From NCBI GenBank assembly GCA_010094025.1, contig ML991840.1, forward strand, positions 1-64,000: a stretch of 64,000 nt of DNA. The letters run 5' to 3'. Every line of letters begins with the position of its first letter. Position 1 is the stretch's first letter. Under the pieces are notes generated by a model. It saw only the letters and a program-made list of their open reading frames with translations. It was not told the DNA's origin and did no database searches. This DNA is from Viridothelium virens. Taxonomy: Eukaryota; Ascomycota; Dothideomycetes; Trypetheliales; Trypetheliaceae. Positions 35,121 to 46,643 of the stretch are shown here, piece by piece. The translations under genes and the position numbers were made by a program.

Positions 35121-35646
35121 TGACCTTGATGCCCTTACCAGGAATGACATTTAAAGCAGCGGGGCCACAAAATCAAGTTACATCAAAGTGAAGCTAAATA
35201 CAAGTCAGCTGCTGTCGCGGTGATGTTTATGCACAGTTCAAGGAAGTTCGACGTCGTAGAAAGCCTCCTTCTGTTTGTCACTTCCCGCGCTGCACACTCC
35301 GCATCTGCTGCTTCTAAGCTAGCCACATGCAGAACACATGTCGCTACTTTGCAGGAACATTCCTCTACACTTCTTTACCTTTGCACGCTTTCTTTGATAT
35401 TGGCTCTCAAGACCCAATCCCGTCTTGCTGCTTAGTCCACAGCATCTTACATGGATCTGTGGGAGGTTCTTGTCGCTTTTCGTGAATTTGGCCGACTTAA
35501 CCGCATTATTGAAGGATTCTGGCCACACTATTCAAGAGACATAGTCGCGTTTCTCCTCCGGGGTGTCATACGCATTAACATAAATTTTGAAGAACCCTAG
35601 CCGGTTTGAACAACCATAGGCTTCGACGAATCTTTGCAGCCGCAAC

Positions 35647-36147
35647 ATGACACCACAACGCGAAGACATACACGTTACATTCACTGCACAAGACACCCTT
35701 GCCGGACTGTTTCGCTCTCCTTCCTGGAATGCAGAAAGAGATAAGGCTTGGTTCCTATCCGCACCAAGCAACGGCTCTCCTGAAACTGCTCTCTCGGTGC
35801 CTATTCTTGCCTCCAACAAAGCCCAGGATATCGACATCATCCGTCTTGTTGCGATCGATCTTCTTGCGTCGTGCAAGACGATTGACACATTTTTCGGCAA
35901 CCTCTCCATGCAAGACGCTCTCTACGGCAATCGTGAGGATAATTCGATTACAGCTCTTGAAATGCACCGCCGAACAATGTGTTCTCCTGCAGCCGGTCAT
36001 CATGCGAGGGAGCCCTCAGCTTTACCTCGATGGCCTGGACTCCATGGCGGGGATGATGTGGAGGAGAGATGGGCGACTTTGCGTGCGAAGAGGCGGCAGC
36101 TGAACGGAATCCAGCGAAGAAGCAGTGAGCAGGGTGAATACTGGTGA
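35647..36147 (+). CDS. Possible hypothetical protein, unrecognised
   Basis: A single-exon frame of 166 codons with mixed composition. A leucine-rich helix (DIDIIRLVAIDLLASC) and an Arg-rich end (ERWATLRAKRRQLNGIQRR) suggest it could be real. I recognise no family, signal peptide or membrane segment. Because it stands alone in a gene-poor interval, it may be a lineage-specific gene or chance. Confidence 0.35.
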   Translation: MTPQREDIHVTFTAQDTLAGLFRSPSWNAERDKAWFLSAPSNGSPETALSVPILASNKAQDIDIIRLVAIDLLASCKTIDTFFGNLSMQDALYGNREDNSITALEMHRRTMCSPAAGHHAREPSALPRWPGLHGGDDVEERWATLRAKRRQLNGIQRRSSEQGEYW

Positions 36148-36670
36148 CAATGTTTCTCTGTTGTGCTTGTGCGGGAGCATCTACCGGTTCTGTCCTACGG
36201 GTTTCAGTCTCTTCCTCCCCAAATCCTCTAAGAAATTGGCTCCACCAATCCTACCTATTGCCACTCTGGTCAATTTGCAGCCTTCACAGCCTTTACCTCT
36301 GCTACCTCAAATTAGCTAGACCCTTCTGTAGTGTCTAAGTACGGAAGATCTTTTAGACTCAACCGTGCGAGTGCATACCAGGGGGCGAACTAAGAAATGT
36401 CGGTGCTGTAGGAGTGGCCGAATTTTTGACCTCTGCAGGTTTGGGAGGACCCCAGTAAGTTCGGAAGACGAGCTTAGAAAAAGTGCTTAGTTGGAGATCG
36501 AAGAGGAATGCATAAGATCGCCCTCGAACTCTATCTTGAATTTATACAACCCGGGAAGAGCCCGATAAGCTTTCAAGCCAGAAGGCACCTGCAATCATCT
36601 TAAGTCTTGGTGTGGGTCGCCGACATTTTTTTAAATTCCCCCGATGGTGTGCATCTCGTGTAAAATGCTG

Positions 36671-37078
36671 TCAACTTTGACTTCGGCCCTTTTCGATGCA
36701 CATGAAAATCGCATTTATCACCTCGGCGGGTACCGAATTAGTTGCATAAACGATCGTCTCGGCCCGGATTGGATCATCCATTGTCAACTCGTAAAAATAT
36801 ACTCTTTCATCTATCTGGGAAGGCTGGCAAGGCCTGAAACGGACGACATGTTTTGGGTTAGGATGGGAGAAGGAAAGCCGAGGCCCAATAGATTCAGAAA
36901 TGCACGCCTGTCGCTCCTTAACAAATTCCAAGATTACGTTCTGTATATTGTACAACCTCAAGGTTTCTAGCTTCATCATGTCCGGATGACTGAGCTTGAA
37001 GGTAGTCAATCGTGAAACTCCGAGGGAAACGGCTGAGCGCCAAATTTTTACATAGACTTTCTTGGAACCTCGTCCCAC
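36671..37078 (-). CDS. Possible gene fragment, unrecognised
   Basis: An open frame of about 135 codons. Segments such as FKLSHPDMMKLETLRLYNIQNVILEF have a leucine-rich, structured look, but no family is recognised. The region upstream on the same strand (37100-37550) has further short open frames that might be exons of one decayed gene. No splice scheme convinced me. Confidence 0.25.
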   Translation of the reverse strand: MGRGSKKVYVKIWRSAVSLGVSRLTTFKLSHPDMMKLETLRLYNIQNVILEFVKERQACISESIGPRLSFSHPNPKHVVRFRPCQPSQIDERVYFYELTMDDPIRAETIVYATNSVPAEVINAIFMCIEKGRSQS

Positions 37079-37790
37079 CGAGGCTAGGTGCGAAACACGG
37101 CGGTTCTAGTAGATCCTGATACGGCGGTCTATTCGCAGAACTGTACTTACTCTCAACCGACGAACCGGATCCCACCAAAACGAGACTTGAGACGATCTTC
37201 GAGAGCGATCATCCCCGTGCAAAATGTAGAGACTCACGCATCGTTCCCAGATCTCCACATCCCCAGACACCCGAGAGAAGCTTATGGAACGGAGATTTTC
37301 TGGTGTCTCGGAAGCTCCATATGGTGATACATGCCTCTTGGCAGACACTTTCAGAGGCCAACTGGACATCTGTCCCCTGCTTTCAGTCTTCTACCATACG
37401 TGATCTGAATGTCTCGATACACAGATTGCATGAGCAATTGCGGGGAGTCGTCCAAACAGCCGTCCCTTAATGCTGCACCGCCTTCTTGAACTAGACCCGA
37501 CCTTGTATCAAACCTTAGCAGGTGGATAACATGGCAATATAGTTCAAGGCTCACAGATCCTCAGTGGCAACCTTGTGAGAAAAGTATGGAAGACCTTCGG
37601 AGATATAAAGATCTCTCGTCTGTCTCCTTGCATTCGATCTGCAGCATCTCAGCTATTCCATTCTCTTCAATTCCTTTCAATTCCTAAGCTCTGAGATTTG
37701 ACATCTCGTCATTCTTCACTCTCACTCCCTAACCACTCGACTGATTCCATTCTTCCAATCTTTTCCAAAAACCATACATTCTCTTCCACC

Positions 37791-38519
37791 ATGCAGCTCA
37801 CACTCCTGACACTCTCTGCCATTCTGGCATTCGCCAATGCGATCCCTACCGCTACTCACAAACACGCCCCCAGAGGTATACCCTAACCGCTCTTACCCAT
37901 GGCCTTCTCCTCCCAATAGTAAGGCTTCCGTACTGACGCTCTCGGCTACAGAGCCTCAACTCGGCGGCGGCGCAGGCGGCTTGCTCGGTGGTCTTGGCGG
38001 CGGTGCTGCTGCCCCAACTGGCGCCGCTGGCTCTGATCCTCTTGGAGGTCTTGGTGGAGCTCTCGGTGGTATGTCTCCCTCATTTCTCTTCCTGATATCT
38101 CTCCTTTGTTATTCGTTCTCCCCAGTGCGTGCTTCACATGCTAAATTAATACTCTGTATAGGTCTCGGGGGTGGATCTGGTACCGGCGGTGGAGCAGGTG
38201 GCCTAGGCGGCTTACTCGGCGGACTCGGAGGTGGGAGCACGGGCGCAGGTGCTGGGGGCTTGGGCGGACTTGGTGGGCTCGGAGGAGGCAGCACGGGTGC
38301 GGGTGCTGGTGCTGGCGGCTTAGGCGGTCTTACTGGAGGTGAGTGAATACTTTATGGAGGTCCTTGCACATTGTTGGGTTGCTTACCAAGTGACTTGCAG
38401 GCCTCAAGGAGCGTAGTAAGGTGGATGACGCGACCGCGAAGGCAGCGAACTACCTTCGCGAGCGTGCTGCTGAGCTTGAGAGACGCGCGATCGAGGGTGA
38501 CGCCGAGGCTGAGGAATAG
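37791..38519 (+). CDS. Small secreted glycine-rich protein
   Basis: Four exons, 37791..37875, 37952..38068, 38162..38338 and 38401..38519, all joined in phase 1, give 165 residues. A signal peptide (MQLTLLTLSAILAFANA) precedes a short basic segment, HKHAPR. The middle is a low-complexity region of GG, LGG and GAG units, spread over exons 2 and 3, with imperfect repeats of GLGGLLGGLGGGS type. The last exon encodes a charged helix (KVDDATAKAANYLRERAAE). Introns of 76, 93 and 62 nt use GTATAC, GTATGT and GTGAGT donors. Such proteins may be wall components or surface factors, but no function is known. Confidence 0.78.
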
Positions 38520-39800
38520 GTTCCCTGCGACAACTTCCAAGTGTTGCTGAGACGGCACATCCGCATGTTCAGAGCAGCGGTGGTACGAATGTCAACGTTT
38601 CTATGACGCTTGTAAAAAGAGGGACTGTCTGAGATGTACGATCTTTAGGTTCTGCGAACCTTTTGTTGATTGAACATACAATAAAGCTGAGTATCGCTTG
38701 CTCACCTTCTCTTCTCCTTTATCACTTAATGAGGTACTTATTTGCAACGGAAACCTCCTGTCTCTTTCCACTCACCAACTTCCTCCTTGCTGCTGCCAGA
38801 TCATTGACGGTCTATCGCGTGTATCATTGCCATTGTCCCTTTGACCTCCCTTGCCTAGCAATCCAACACGCATATGAGGGTCGCCATCTCCACATCGCAA
38901 TTGACGTAGAAAAAGACGCCTCACGTCGACCATGATTCTCATCTTCCACTTCGTGTTCTTGCCAATGTACCACAAGACCAAGCCGAGCAAGAATTCTACC
39001 ATTGCCAAGTCCAGGAGTACCAGCGGGATCTATGCGAATGCCAGATCTCTTCGCGTTAGAGATTGCTGATCCTCGAAGCGAAAAGGAAACAGTCGTAATC
39101 ATCGCCGAAAAATCGGCCGTCGGCGCAAAGCTGCTGAGAAGTCCGACAGCGGCGCGGCCCCAAGGAGAGGAGGTGGGATGAAATTCGTGAAAAGTCAGAA
39201 CTGCTAATGACAATCCAGTCGAGTGCCGAGACTACATGTGCCGCAGATTTTCAGCTTTATAAGCCACGCCACAAAGTTGCCAGAGATCTTGTGTCTTTTG
39301 ATATTTCGTCACATCTGGATGAGAAGTGCTTTGCCAAGGATCGGATTTCCAAGCAAGGACCTTATCGAATCCCATGACGCATGTTGGTTGACAACAAGGG
39401 TACCTCAATCCGGATTCCACATCGGCGTGCTCGAGGCCAACTAGCTCGAATAACTATAGCTCGGGTCCCTAGACATGATATCTGTAGTACCTGGTCTATG
39501 AGGGGATCTCCGAGAGCTGAGTAAGGTAATGTAGAGGTCGGAGTCTCAGGACTCTTATAAGGCTCATTCGGGGATGCGCTAAGCTTGTAGCCATGGTAGG
39601 GCCGAAGTCAGATTCATTCTATATCGATTCGGTGAAGCATGCAATCGCGCTGTTATGACACAGTCGATCATATGAGAAGGTTGACACTGGGCACGTGCTG
39701 GAAATGGGTTCCTCTTTCTGAAGAACCATTGCTAGTTATTATTGTCTTGATTCCTGACTGCTTCTAAGGACTCACCAATAGGCAGCCCACTATTCTGCGT
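38520..39800. other. Convergent intergenic region
   Basis: About 1.3 kb between the glycine-rich protein gene and the second rhodopsin-domain gene. A 129-codon minus-strand frame near 38824-39213 shows no family features. No gene is supported. Confidence 0.4.
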
Positions 39801-41017
39801 TTACTTGTCGAGCCTCATATCCCTTGTCACCGTGATAACCCCTGGGTTCGTATCGTCTTTGCTGCTATTCAAGTCTTTCAACTCGTTAGCAGGCCCTTCC
39901 GCCCAGATGCCATCTTCGACCTCGTCGATCGGTGTGCTACTCATCCTCAAGTCTCGCCTTGTTTCACTCTCGTGTGTTCTGCCATGCCTTGACGACCTTT
40001 CTTCACTCGTCGTGGGCTTTGTAAGATGCAGTTTCATGAGGACTCGGCGGAAGAGTTTGCCGTAGGTTGGGAGGCAAACGCTGACTAAACCCACAGGCGA
40101 TTCGGAATCAGACCAAAGGCCAAGGTCCACCAAGTTCCAAGTAATGTCGTCCTTCACGGGCTGCAGCGCGTAATGCAAGCGAACGATAGAGATTACAGTT
40201 ACTCTAGTATAGATATTAGCCGATCATGATCGAGTAAAGGGAGTTTGTTCAGGGATGCTCACAAGCCTCCCATCATAAAGATACCAATCAGGGCGGCCCT
40301 TGAGCTCCGCGGCAGTTTAATTCCCCACACGAGTGGGACTGCCAGACCCAGGATAATAAGATCGAAAATAACAGTAGGTATGGATTGACCGAGGAACAGT
40401 GCTTCCTGACTGATACACTTTCCGGATATATCCTGATCCCAGAACTTATGGACAGGACTGCACTGGAAAAGGGCAATGCATTCGATGATGATTAGCCAGA
40501 TACCAATCGCGGCAGAAAGCATCCACGTCATAAATCTGAGTCGCCTATCATGAGGAAACACTCGTACATAAAATAGCAGAAGCGCTATTTTGAAGAAGAC
40601 TAGACCCGGGGCGTAGACAGCGAGTTGAAGATAGAGCTGCTTGAAGTATTCTGGAAGATTTTCGTTGGGGAGGGTCGCAAGATGAACGCCTTGGCCTGCT
40701 CGCACGACTAAGAGATGTGAGTATTACATTAGGTAGGATGTGCAAATAGAGCTCGATGTAAACTCACACTCTCCGCTCAGGACGTTGATGGCTAATGAGT
40801 AAGGAAGTCCAATGAGGGTGATCCAGTCATCCCACCAAAGGCCTACTCCAGATTCTATGCGAGCATAGAAGCGCAACGCGACGGCCGCCATTGCAAGTAT
40901 ACCCATTGCTACATTTTCAGCAACGATTCCAGGCCTTCGGTCCTCCGAGCAGAATTGAGCAGAGTGATTTTGCAAGCAAGCATCCATTGAGTAGAAGCGC
41001 GCCAGGCGCTTGGTCAC
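39801..41017 (-). CDS. Rhodopsin-domain integral membrane protein (copy 2)
   Basis: Exons 41017..40768, 40707..40263 and 40203..39801 join in phase to 365 residues, or 355 from the Met at 40987. It is a Fung_rhodopsin-type protein: an N-terminal extracellular Cys pair (DACLQN..QFCSED), the helix AENVAMGILAMAAVALRFYAR, the diagnostic WWDDW, LVFFKIALLLFYVRVF, ALFQCSPVHKFWD, a long helix TVIFDLIILGLAVPLVW, and a last helix crossing the 59-nt second intron. A hydrophilic, acidic tail of about 110 residues follows. These proteins sit in the plasma or internal membranes, and their ligands are mostly unknown. Domain order is the same as in the copy at 5142. Confidence 0.82.
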
Positions 41018-42738
41018 AAGGTGTGCTACCTGTGACGAGGCTCAATGGCAAAGGTTCGCCAGTAAAGGAGGGAACTTTGAGAAAGGCCCAACCACATGGG
41101 ATGGACGCAATCCTGCAGAGATGGAGCCATTTAGTACGTGGTCCAGAGCTTACCCACCATCTTTGACCGCATAGCTACTAGAGGTGCTGACAGCCCTGCA
41201 AACTATGCTTGCCTGCTTGCTAGCTTGATCTAATGCAGGCACTTCACAGATCCAAGCGAATGGAGTCGATGACTGCTCATAACCCCGCACGGTAGGCATC
41301 GCATCTTTTTGCTCTTGCATCGTGAGGCCCCCCATATACCTCTTGCGAAGACGGGCGAAGCAACTGCTTGGTGGTTGAGTGACAATCTATGCGCTCAAAG
41401 ATGTGGTTATGAGATGCGGTGAGGTGGATTGTGTACGTGTAGCTGTAGAGTACTGCGGCACGGCAGGAGCGGGAAGGATCAAAAGGGAGACGGTGCGCCC
41501 CGGCCTCGCTTAAGCGCGACCTCATGTCTGTCGGAAGCCCTTCAACTGCCGTCTCCCTTTCCACCTTCTCCTATACGTCACTACCCTTTCCGAAACGCCA
41601 ACAGGGCACATCCTCGACAGTTGTCGGTTCGACAGGATAATGCAATCGCTATTTGTAGGCGCGTTCTGAATGGGATTGTGCACTCGATCCAGAACTGCCG
41701 TACCGTGCCTCATGTCTGGGCCCCAGTACCTGGTTTGAGCTAAGTGTGATAAGTTTAATCCCAGCCATCGCCCATTCTTCTTCATTGGGAATTTGACATG
41801 GATTGCAAATTGAAGAATGTTATGCATCAGTATTCGTTCGGAGTCACCCGTCTTATTGGTTGCAAAGGATTCTCAGTTGCGGTGCGAGGTGGTCTCTAAC
41901 CTCCAACACGGCCACTTTGCTAAGTTTCCGACAAGGGGATGCTCCATCCTTCCAAAATGTCGTCAACGACGAGTATTTCTTACAGCAATATGCACGACCT
42001 CCACTGATCTTCCGGGATATGCAGGTGCTGTGGACACGAAGGAGCTTTGAATGAGTTGATCCATGCCATGAATCGTGTCAAAAAACACAGAATTGGAGCC
42101 ATGAAGGCTCTCTTTTGAAAGAAGAGGTTGATAGATCAACCCCTTTCCCGACCATTGAATTGCCTCGGAAGGAGATTTGAAGCCACGGTAACGACCATTT
42201 GTGTCACTAAAGCGAGGCACCGACTCTGTGCACTTTCTGCCACACGGCATTAAATGCCTTTTTAGGTGCGTGAAAAGCACTGACTCTCGGCTACGCCTTT
42301 GGCTGTACAGAATCGTGTAAAAATGTCCTTTGGGTCTTAACGGATCTTTGACGCAATAAGCCAGCGTTACCCGGGGATGCGGGGAGGCACCAGGAAGCAA
42401 AACCACAAGGTCTGGGAAACAGCTGCAATTTGGCAAGCGAAGGAAGGACAAGTAACAAAACGATCGGATTCAGTGTTGATTATTCAGATGCTGGACTGTC
42501 GGCGATGTCCGTTTTCTGGAGTTTCCGCGGATGTCAGGAGCACAATGTGCACGGTAGAGTACTTATCTTACAGGGTTGGAATCGCTCGAAACTTCTGTCC
42601 ATTAGGATGCCTGATGCAACTCATAATTGGTAGAAACACTGGTTTCTGTGGCCCCCAAAACTTTTGAGCTTATCTTCGACCTGCCTAATTCCATTCTCAT
42701 CCTGTTCCCTGTCATTTAATTTGCTGGCTGACTGAAGC
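41018..42738. other. Divergent gene-poor region
   Basis: About 1.7 kb between the rhodopsin-domain gene and the subtilase gene. Many short open frames occur on both strands with no motifs or consistent splice sites. Promoters for both flanking genes must lie at its ends. Confidence 0.4.
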
Positions 42739-44412
42739 ATGCTTTGCCAAGTTTTATTTTTCCTCTACTTCAGTCGAGCGGTCAATAGCTTTCGTGCGCC
42801 GTATTTTGTTCCAGAAGGGCGTTTGGTGCCGGACACTTATATCGTACGCCTTCGGGAGAACTATGGACTTCAGCAACATTTTGAACACTGTGGGACCGAC
42901 TTGTCGGTCTTAAGTCCTGAATTTAGAACGATTCCTTTGTTAAATAGGTGAAGACCACGAGCTGGTAGCTTAATGTACTGATATCGAGTGTTGGCTGATA
43001 CTTTAGTAGTTACCGGGTACAACTAGATAACGCTACAGTTGAGCGCCTTATCCGTACCGATCCTGGCGTTGAATATATCGAGCATGACGTCTACTTTGCG
43101 GGCCAAACTTTCACGGACACCGCTTTTGGAAATAGTACAATCCAAAACGCCCACTCAGATTTGGACCTAACGACCACAAATCATAGTAAACGGTGGGATA
43201 CGGAAAAAATTGCTGATGCTGGCTGGGCTTTACAGATGATTACAGTAGCGAAGAAGCTGAACCTTGACGGGCGAGACAAGACTATCAGAACGCTTAGAAA
43301 TCCAGGCGCAGGCGTAAATGCATATGTGCTAGACACAGGCGTGCGTATTACGCACAACGCCTTTGGTGTACTGCTATCCGTAGCCAAACACTGCAACAAC
43401 CTACTGAACAAATTTGAATAGGGCCGTGCATCAAATTTTCGCAGTATGACAAGAACAGAATACTGTCCACCTGGCAGTGTCAACACGGATATGGGCGACG
43501 ATAGCACTTACTCTCACGGCACAGCTGTAAGCTTCGATGCTCAACACCCTTCTCAACCATACCAACTGATGATCTCCAGGTGGCAAGCCTGGTTGCTGGT
43601 GGCAGTATGGGCCTAGGTATTTCCTTTGCCAACGCCATTAATGTTAAAGTGTGTTGCGACTGTTTAGGGCAGAATATATCTATGTCATCGTCTGGCGTTG
43701 CACTGGCCTTCATGGATATTACCGAAGACCACGAGGCTATTGTCCGATCTGCGCAAGAGGGATTCAAAGGCTCCATCATAAACTTATCATTTACAGGTCC
43801 CCATTCGCTGACTATAGAAGCGGCAATCCGCAAGGCTAAAAGTTCCGGAATAACTGTGGTCGTGCCAGCTACTAATGATCCGTGAGTTCCCAACTCTTAT
43901 TCATTAGCTCGCTCAGCTTATACAACCATAGACATCTTCTTACGTCCCAAGACTTTCCATGTAACCTGGCTGAGACAATATGCGTGGCATCTTGTGATTT
44001 TCTTTACCAATTCTATGACTACTCAGCATATGGTGACGACATCGATATTATTGCACCTGGAAAGACTATAAAAGTTGCTATTGCGAGTGATAACAATGCC
44101 ATTCACTTCTTAGCCGGTTGGTTTCGGTATTTCTCACCGCACTCTCAGCTGAAACTTCTAGGTAATTCATTCGCTTCTCCTATTGTAACAAGCGTACTTT
44201 CGAATTTCATGGGACACGAAGGTCTTACAAACGATCCCAAGACTGTCCGCAAACGTATGCTTGATAATAGCATTAGGAATGTCATCACCAAACTACCTCC
44301 TTCGACAATTGTTGGGAGGAGGAGATTAGTGAAGACTCCTAATCGATTAATCAGTATTCCAACTAACCGGGACCATCCTCGTGGACCCCCTTATATCGGT
44401 GCGCCGTACTAA
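42739..44412 (+). CDS. Secreted subtilisin-like serine protease (S8), divergent motifs
   Basis: Six exons, 42739..42947, 43007..43367, 43422..43526, 43580..43881, 43932..44116 and 44162..44412, give 470 residues. The order is a signal peptide (MLCQVLFFLYFSRAVNS), an inhibitor-type prodomain with PDTYIVRLRENYG and PGVEYIEHD, then the S8 domain. The triad is visible: Asp179 in AYVLDTGV, His222 in SHGTAVAS and Ser390 in GNSFASP. Asn324 in PATND matches the oxyanion residue. Proteinase K-type enzymes usually read HGTHVAG and GTSMASP, so this is a divergent member. A basic 60-residue tail follows the catalytic Ser block. Introns are 45-59 nt. The 45-nt one (44117..44161) is frame-neutral, and its removal restores AGNSFASP. 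Confidence 0.78.
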
Positions 44413-44810
44413 CATAGTCAGAGAGTAAAGAGAATATCCTTAGCTATCCGACTCGGGTATCAAGACTGGAGGATTTAAGATGTAAAGGACATCATTGAAT
44501 ATCTAGGCCGGGAAAATTCAGGTACTTTGGGAATGTACAGAACGATGCATCCATTGCAGACAAGTACGTCATGATAGTCGTTGTATATCCAGATGCTAGT
44601 GGTGTTTTAATGTGAGCGTATTTCTAGCACCACTGTCACGTTATTCTGTCATCAAACGCCGCATTTTCGTTCGTCGTCACTTGAAAGCATTCATTCCTTG
44701 GCTGGACTGCGATTCTAGTGCTCATGCTGACTTTGCGAGACCTAGCTCCCACTGAGGACCGAGAATGGAGATCTCGTAGGCCTGATTAGACTAATGCCCA
44801 TGCTATCGGA
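44413..44810. other. Convergent intergenic region
   Basis: This is the 3' flank of both the subtilase gene and the antiporter gene. Nothing else is recognised. Confidence 0.5.
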
Positions 44811-46643
44811 TTACTGTATGCCCCAGACACCCAAGACATCCCTTCTCCCTTCCAAGTTCACTCTATCTCCTCCATGATTCTGTCTCTCGAGCTTCTTCAC
44901 CCGCCTGACTAGGGCACCAACACATAATGGTCCGATCAAGGTGCAGAGCACGATTGCCCATGTTACCAACAAGAAAAGTTCCGATTCCGAGGCATTCGAA
45001 GCGTCGGGTGGTCTGATGTCAAAGATACCATTACTCTGAGCAAGTGCTGAAATGAGGAATCCGATTTCACCACGAGCTGCCATCGCTGAAGCTAGAATAG
45101 CAGGGGGATACAGGGAGCGAGGCTTGCGCGGCGAACGAGATGTTAGCCGAGAGCATGGCTCCTGTTGCTTCTACTCGTTGTCAACCCCATGTGAAGGCAT
45201 AGGTGGAGTGTCTGTATTAGAATCCGGAACTGCCTTCCCTTGTCGCTTAATGGCCGTTGTGCCTGAAGCCTTGTCATTCGAGGGCGGCGTACTTTGTAAG
45301 CTTCGATTGGAGCGTTTGCTGACTGATTGCTTCTTAGGCAGTCCCCAGCAAACCAGTCTCAGGGTGGGACGTATCTGCAATTGCGGCAGCTGCGGCACCG
45401 TGATTCGCACCAGCCAGATGCCGCATACCAATTTTCCTATTGCCATCAAGATGGTATAAACTGCCCCTTTCCAAATTACCGTGCTCGAGAAGATTCTTGA
45501 GATAGGAATAGAAAAACCGACTGAGGTAAAGAAGAAGGGCTTGAGAATCCGTTGGACGGCTAGTTTGTAAAAGCGTTCATAAATCGCGGCTCCCGATGTC
45601 TCACTTTCGGAAAGCTTATTAGTAGGAGACGGTTGAGGATCATGTACAGAATGCTGTTCGCATGTGTGCTGCGATGACGATACTTCGCCTGGACTATCCT
45701 GAATCTCAGCAGTCTCTCTTGTCGAGAGGCTAGGACCACGTGATTCAGGCATTTCCATTTCTTGAGGTAAATTTGGTACGACGTGAGGAACCTCAGTATC
45801 CCACCAGCTAATGATTGCGCCAGCCAAATAAGCTGCAAATAGGTTCGAGGTACCTGCATAGGACGCCGCAGTGGTAAGCGCTACAAGCAGCGCCGTATGT
45901 ATGGCTAGAGCGGTTTCGCATCGCGATAGAATCTGGTTGACTCTCCCATGAGGTTTGGCTTCCCTCAGTCGATTCAAAGCATTTGTGACAGGTTTCACCA
46001 CCGACCTGCATGCTACAGGTACGAATACAGCAAATGCCAAGCTTACCAGAACAGATCTGATAGTTACCACGGCCGTAACGGAGGCTTTTGCCCCTCCAAG
46101 ATTCGACACAACCTGCACCATGACCAGGCCTACCACATCGTCCATCATGGCCGCGCTCACCAGTACAACGCCGAGACGAGTTTTGGTCAGCCCGCTGGTG
46201 TGCAGGACCGTAAATGTTGTTCCGAGGCTGGTCGAACATAGCGCAGCACCAGCAGCAAAGGCTTGCAGGTAGGTGGCATTAGCCAGAGAGGTCAGCACGA
46301 ACGAGAGCGCAATCGGAATACTAATGCCTGTCAAGGCCACGCAAATGGAAAGGAGGAGGTTGGCCTTCAACGCGGTAAAGGATGTAGACAGGCCGCCATC
46401 AAAGACTAGGAGAATTAGACCTAGATATCCCAACTCAATAATGGTCGCTTCTGCTGTCTCTGAAAGCCATTTGCTACCTGGTGTGCCCCAAGCTACACCA
46501 AGCAAGACTTGCCCAATGAGGTCACAATAGAGCAGCTTGTCTAGGCAGTAGTTGAGGACATTGGCGAATAAGAGGAATGATGACAGGACGAGGATGGTAA
46601 TGATATCAGGCTCGACATACGGTAAGGAGGTAGAAGCAGCCAT
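44811..46643 (-). CDS. CPA-type Na+/H+ (or K+/H+) antiporter
   Basis: Exons 46643..45186 and 45122..44811 give 589 residues. The protein has about a dozen hydrophobic helices of the Na_H_Exchanger fold, including LLYCDLIGQVLLGVAWGTP, YLGLILLVFDGGL, an Ala/Ser-rich AAGAALCSTSLGTTF, and AAMMDDVVGLVMVQVV with the paired Asp that carries the cation and proton. A soluble loop of about 60 residues sits before the helix LKPFFFTSVGFSIP. The last exon supplies SLYPPAILASAMAARGEIGFLI. The 63-nt intron (45123..45185; GTTGAC donor, AAG acceptor, GGCTAAC branch) contains an in-frame TAG, so it must be removed for a full transporter. The Met at 46676 is an alternative start. Confidence 0.82.

Larger units (their letters stand above)
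35121..37790. other. Long gene-poor interval
   Basis: About 2.7 kb. Two weak open frames are listed separately (35647..36147 plus, 36671..37078 minus). The last 200 bp before 37791 are pyrimidine-rich and look like the promoter and leader of the glycine-rich secreted protein. Nothing else could be supported. Confidence 0.4.

Noticed and set aside
38109-38294. Pro-rich minus-strand frame resembling an extensin
   Set aside because: It is the reverse complement of the Gly-rich repeat, where GGN codons read as NCC.
38824-39213. 129-codon minus-strand frame
   Set aside because: No recognised motif, start context or introns; likely chance.
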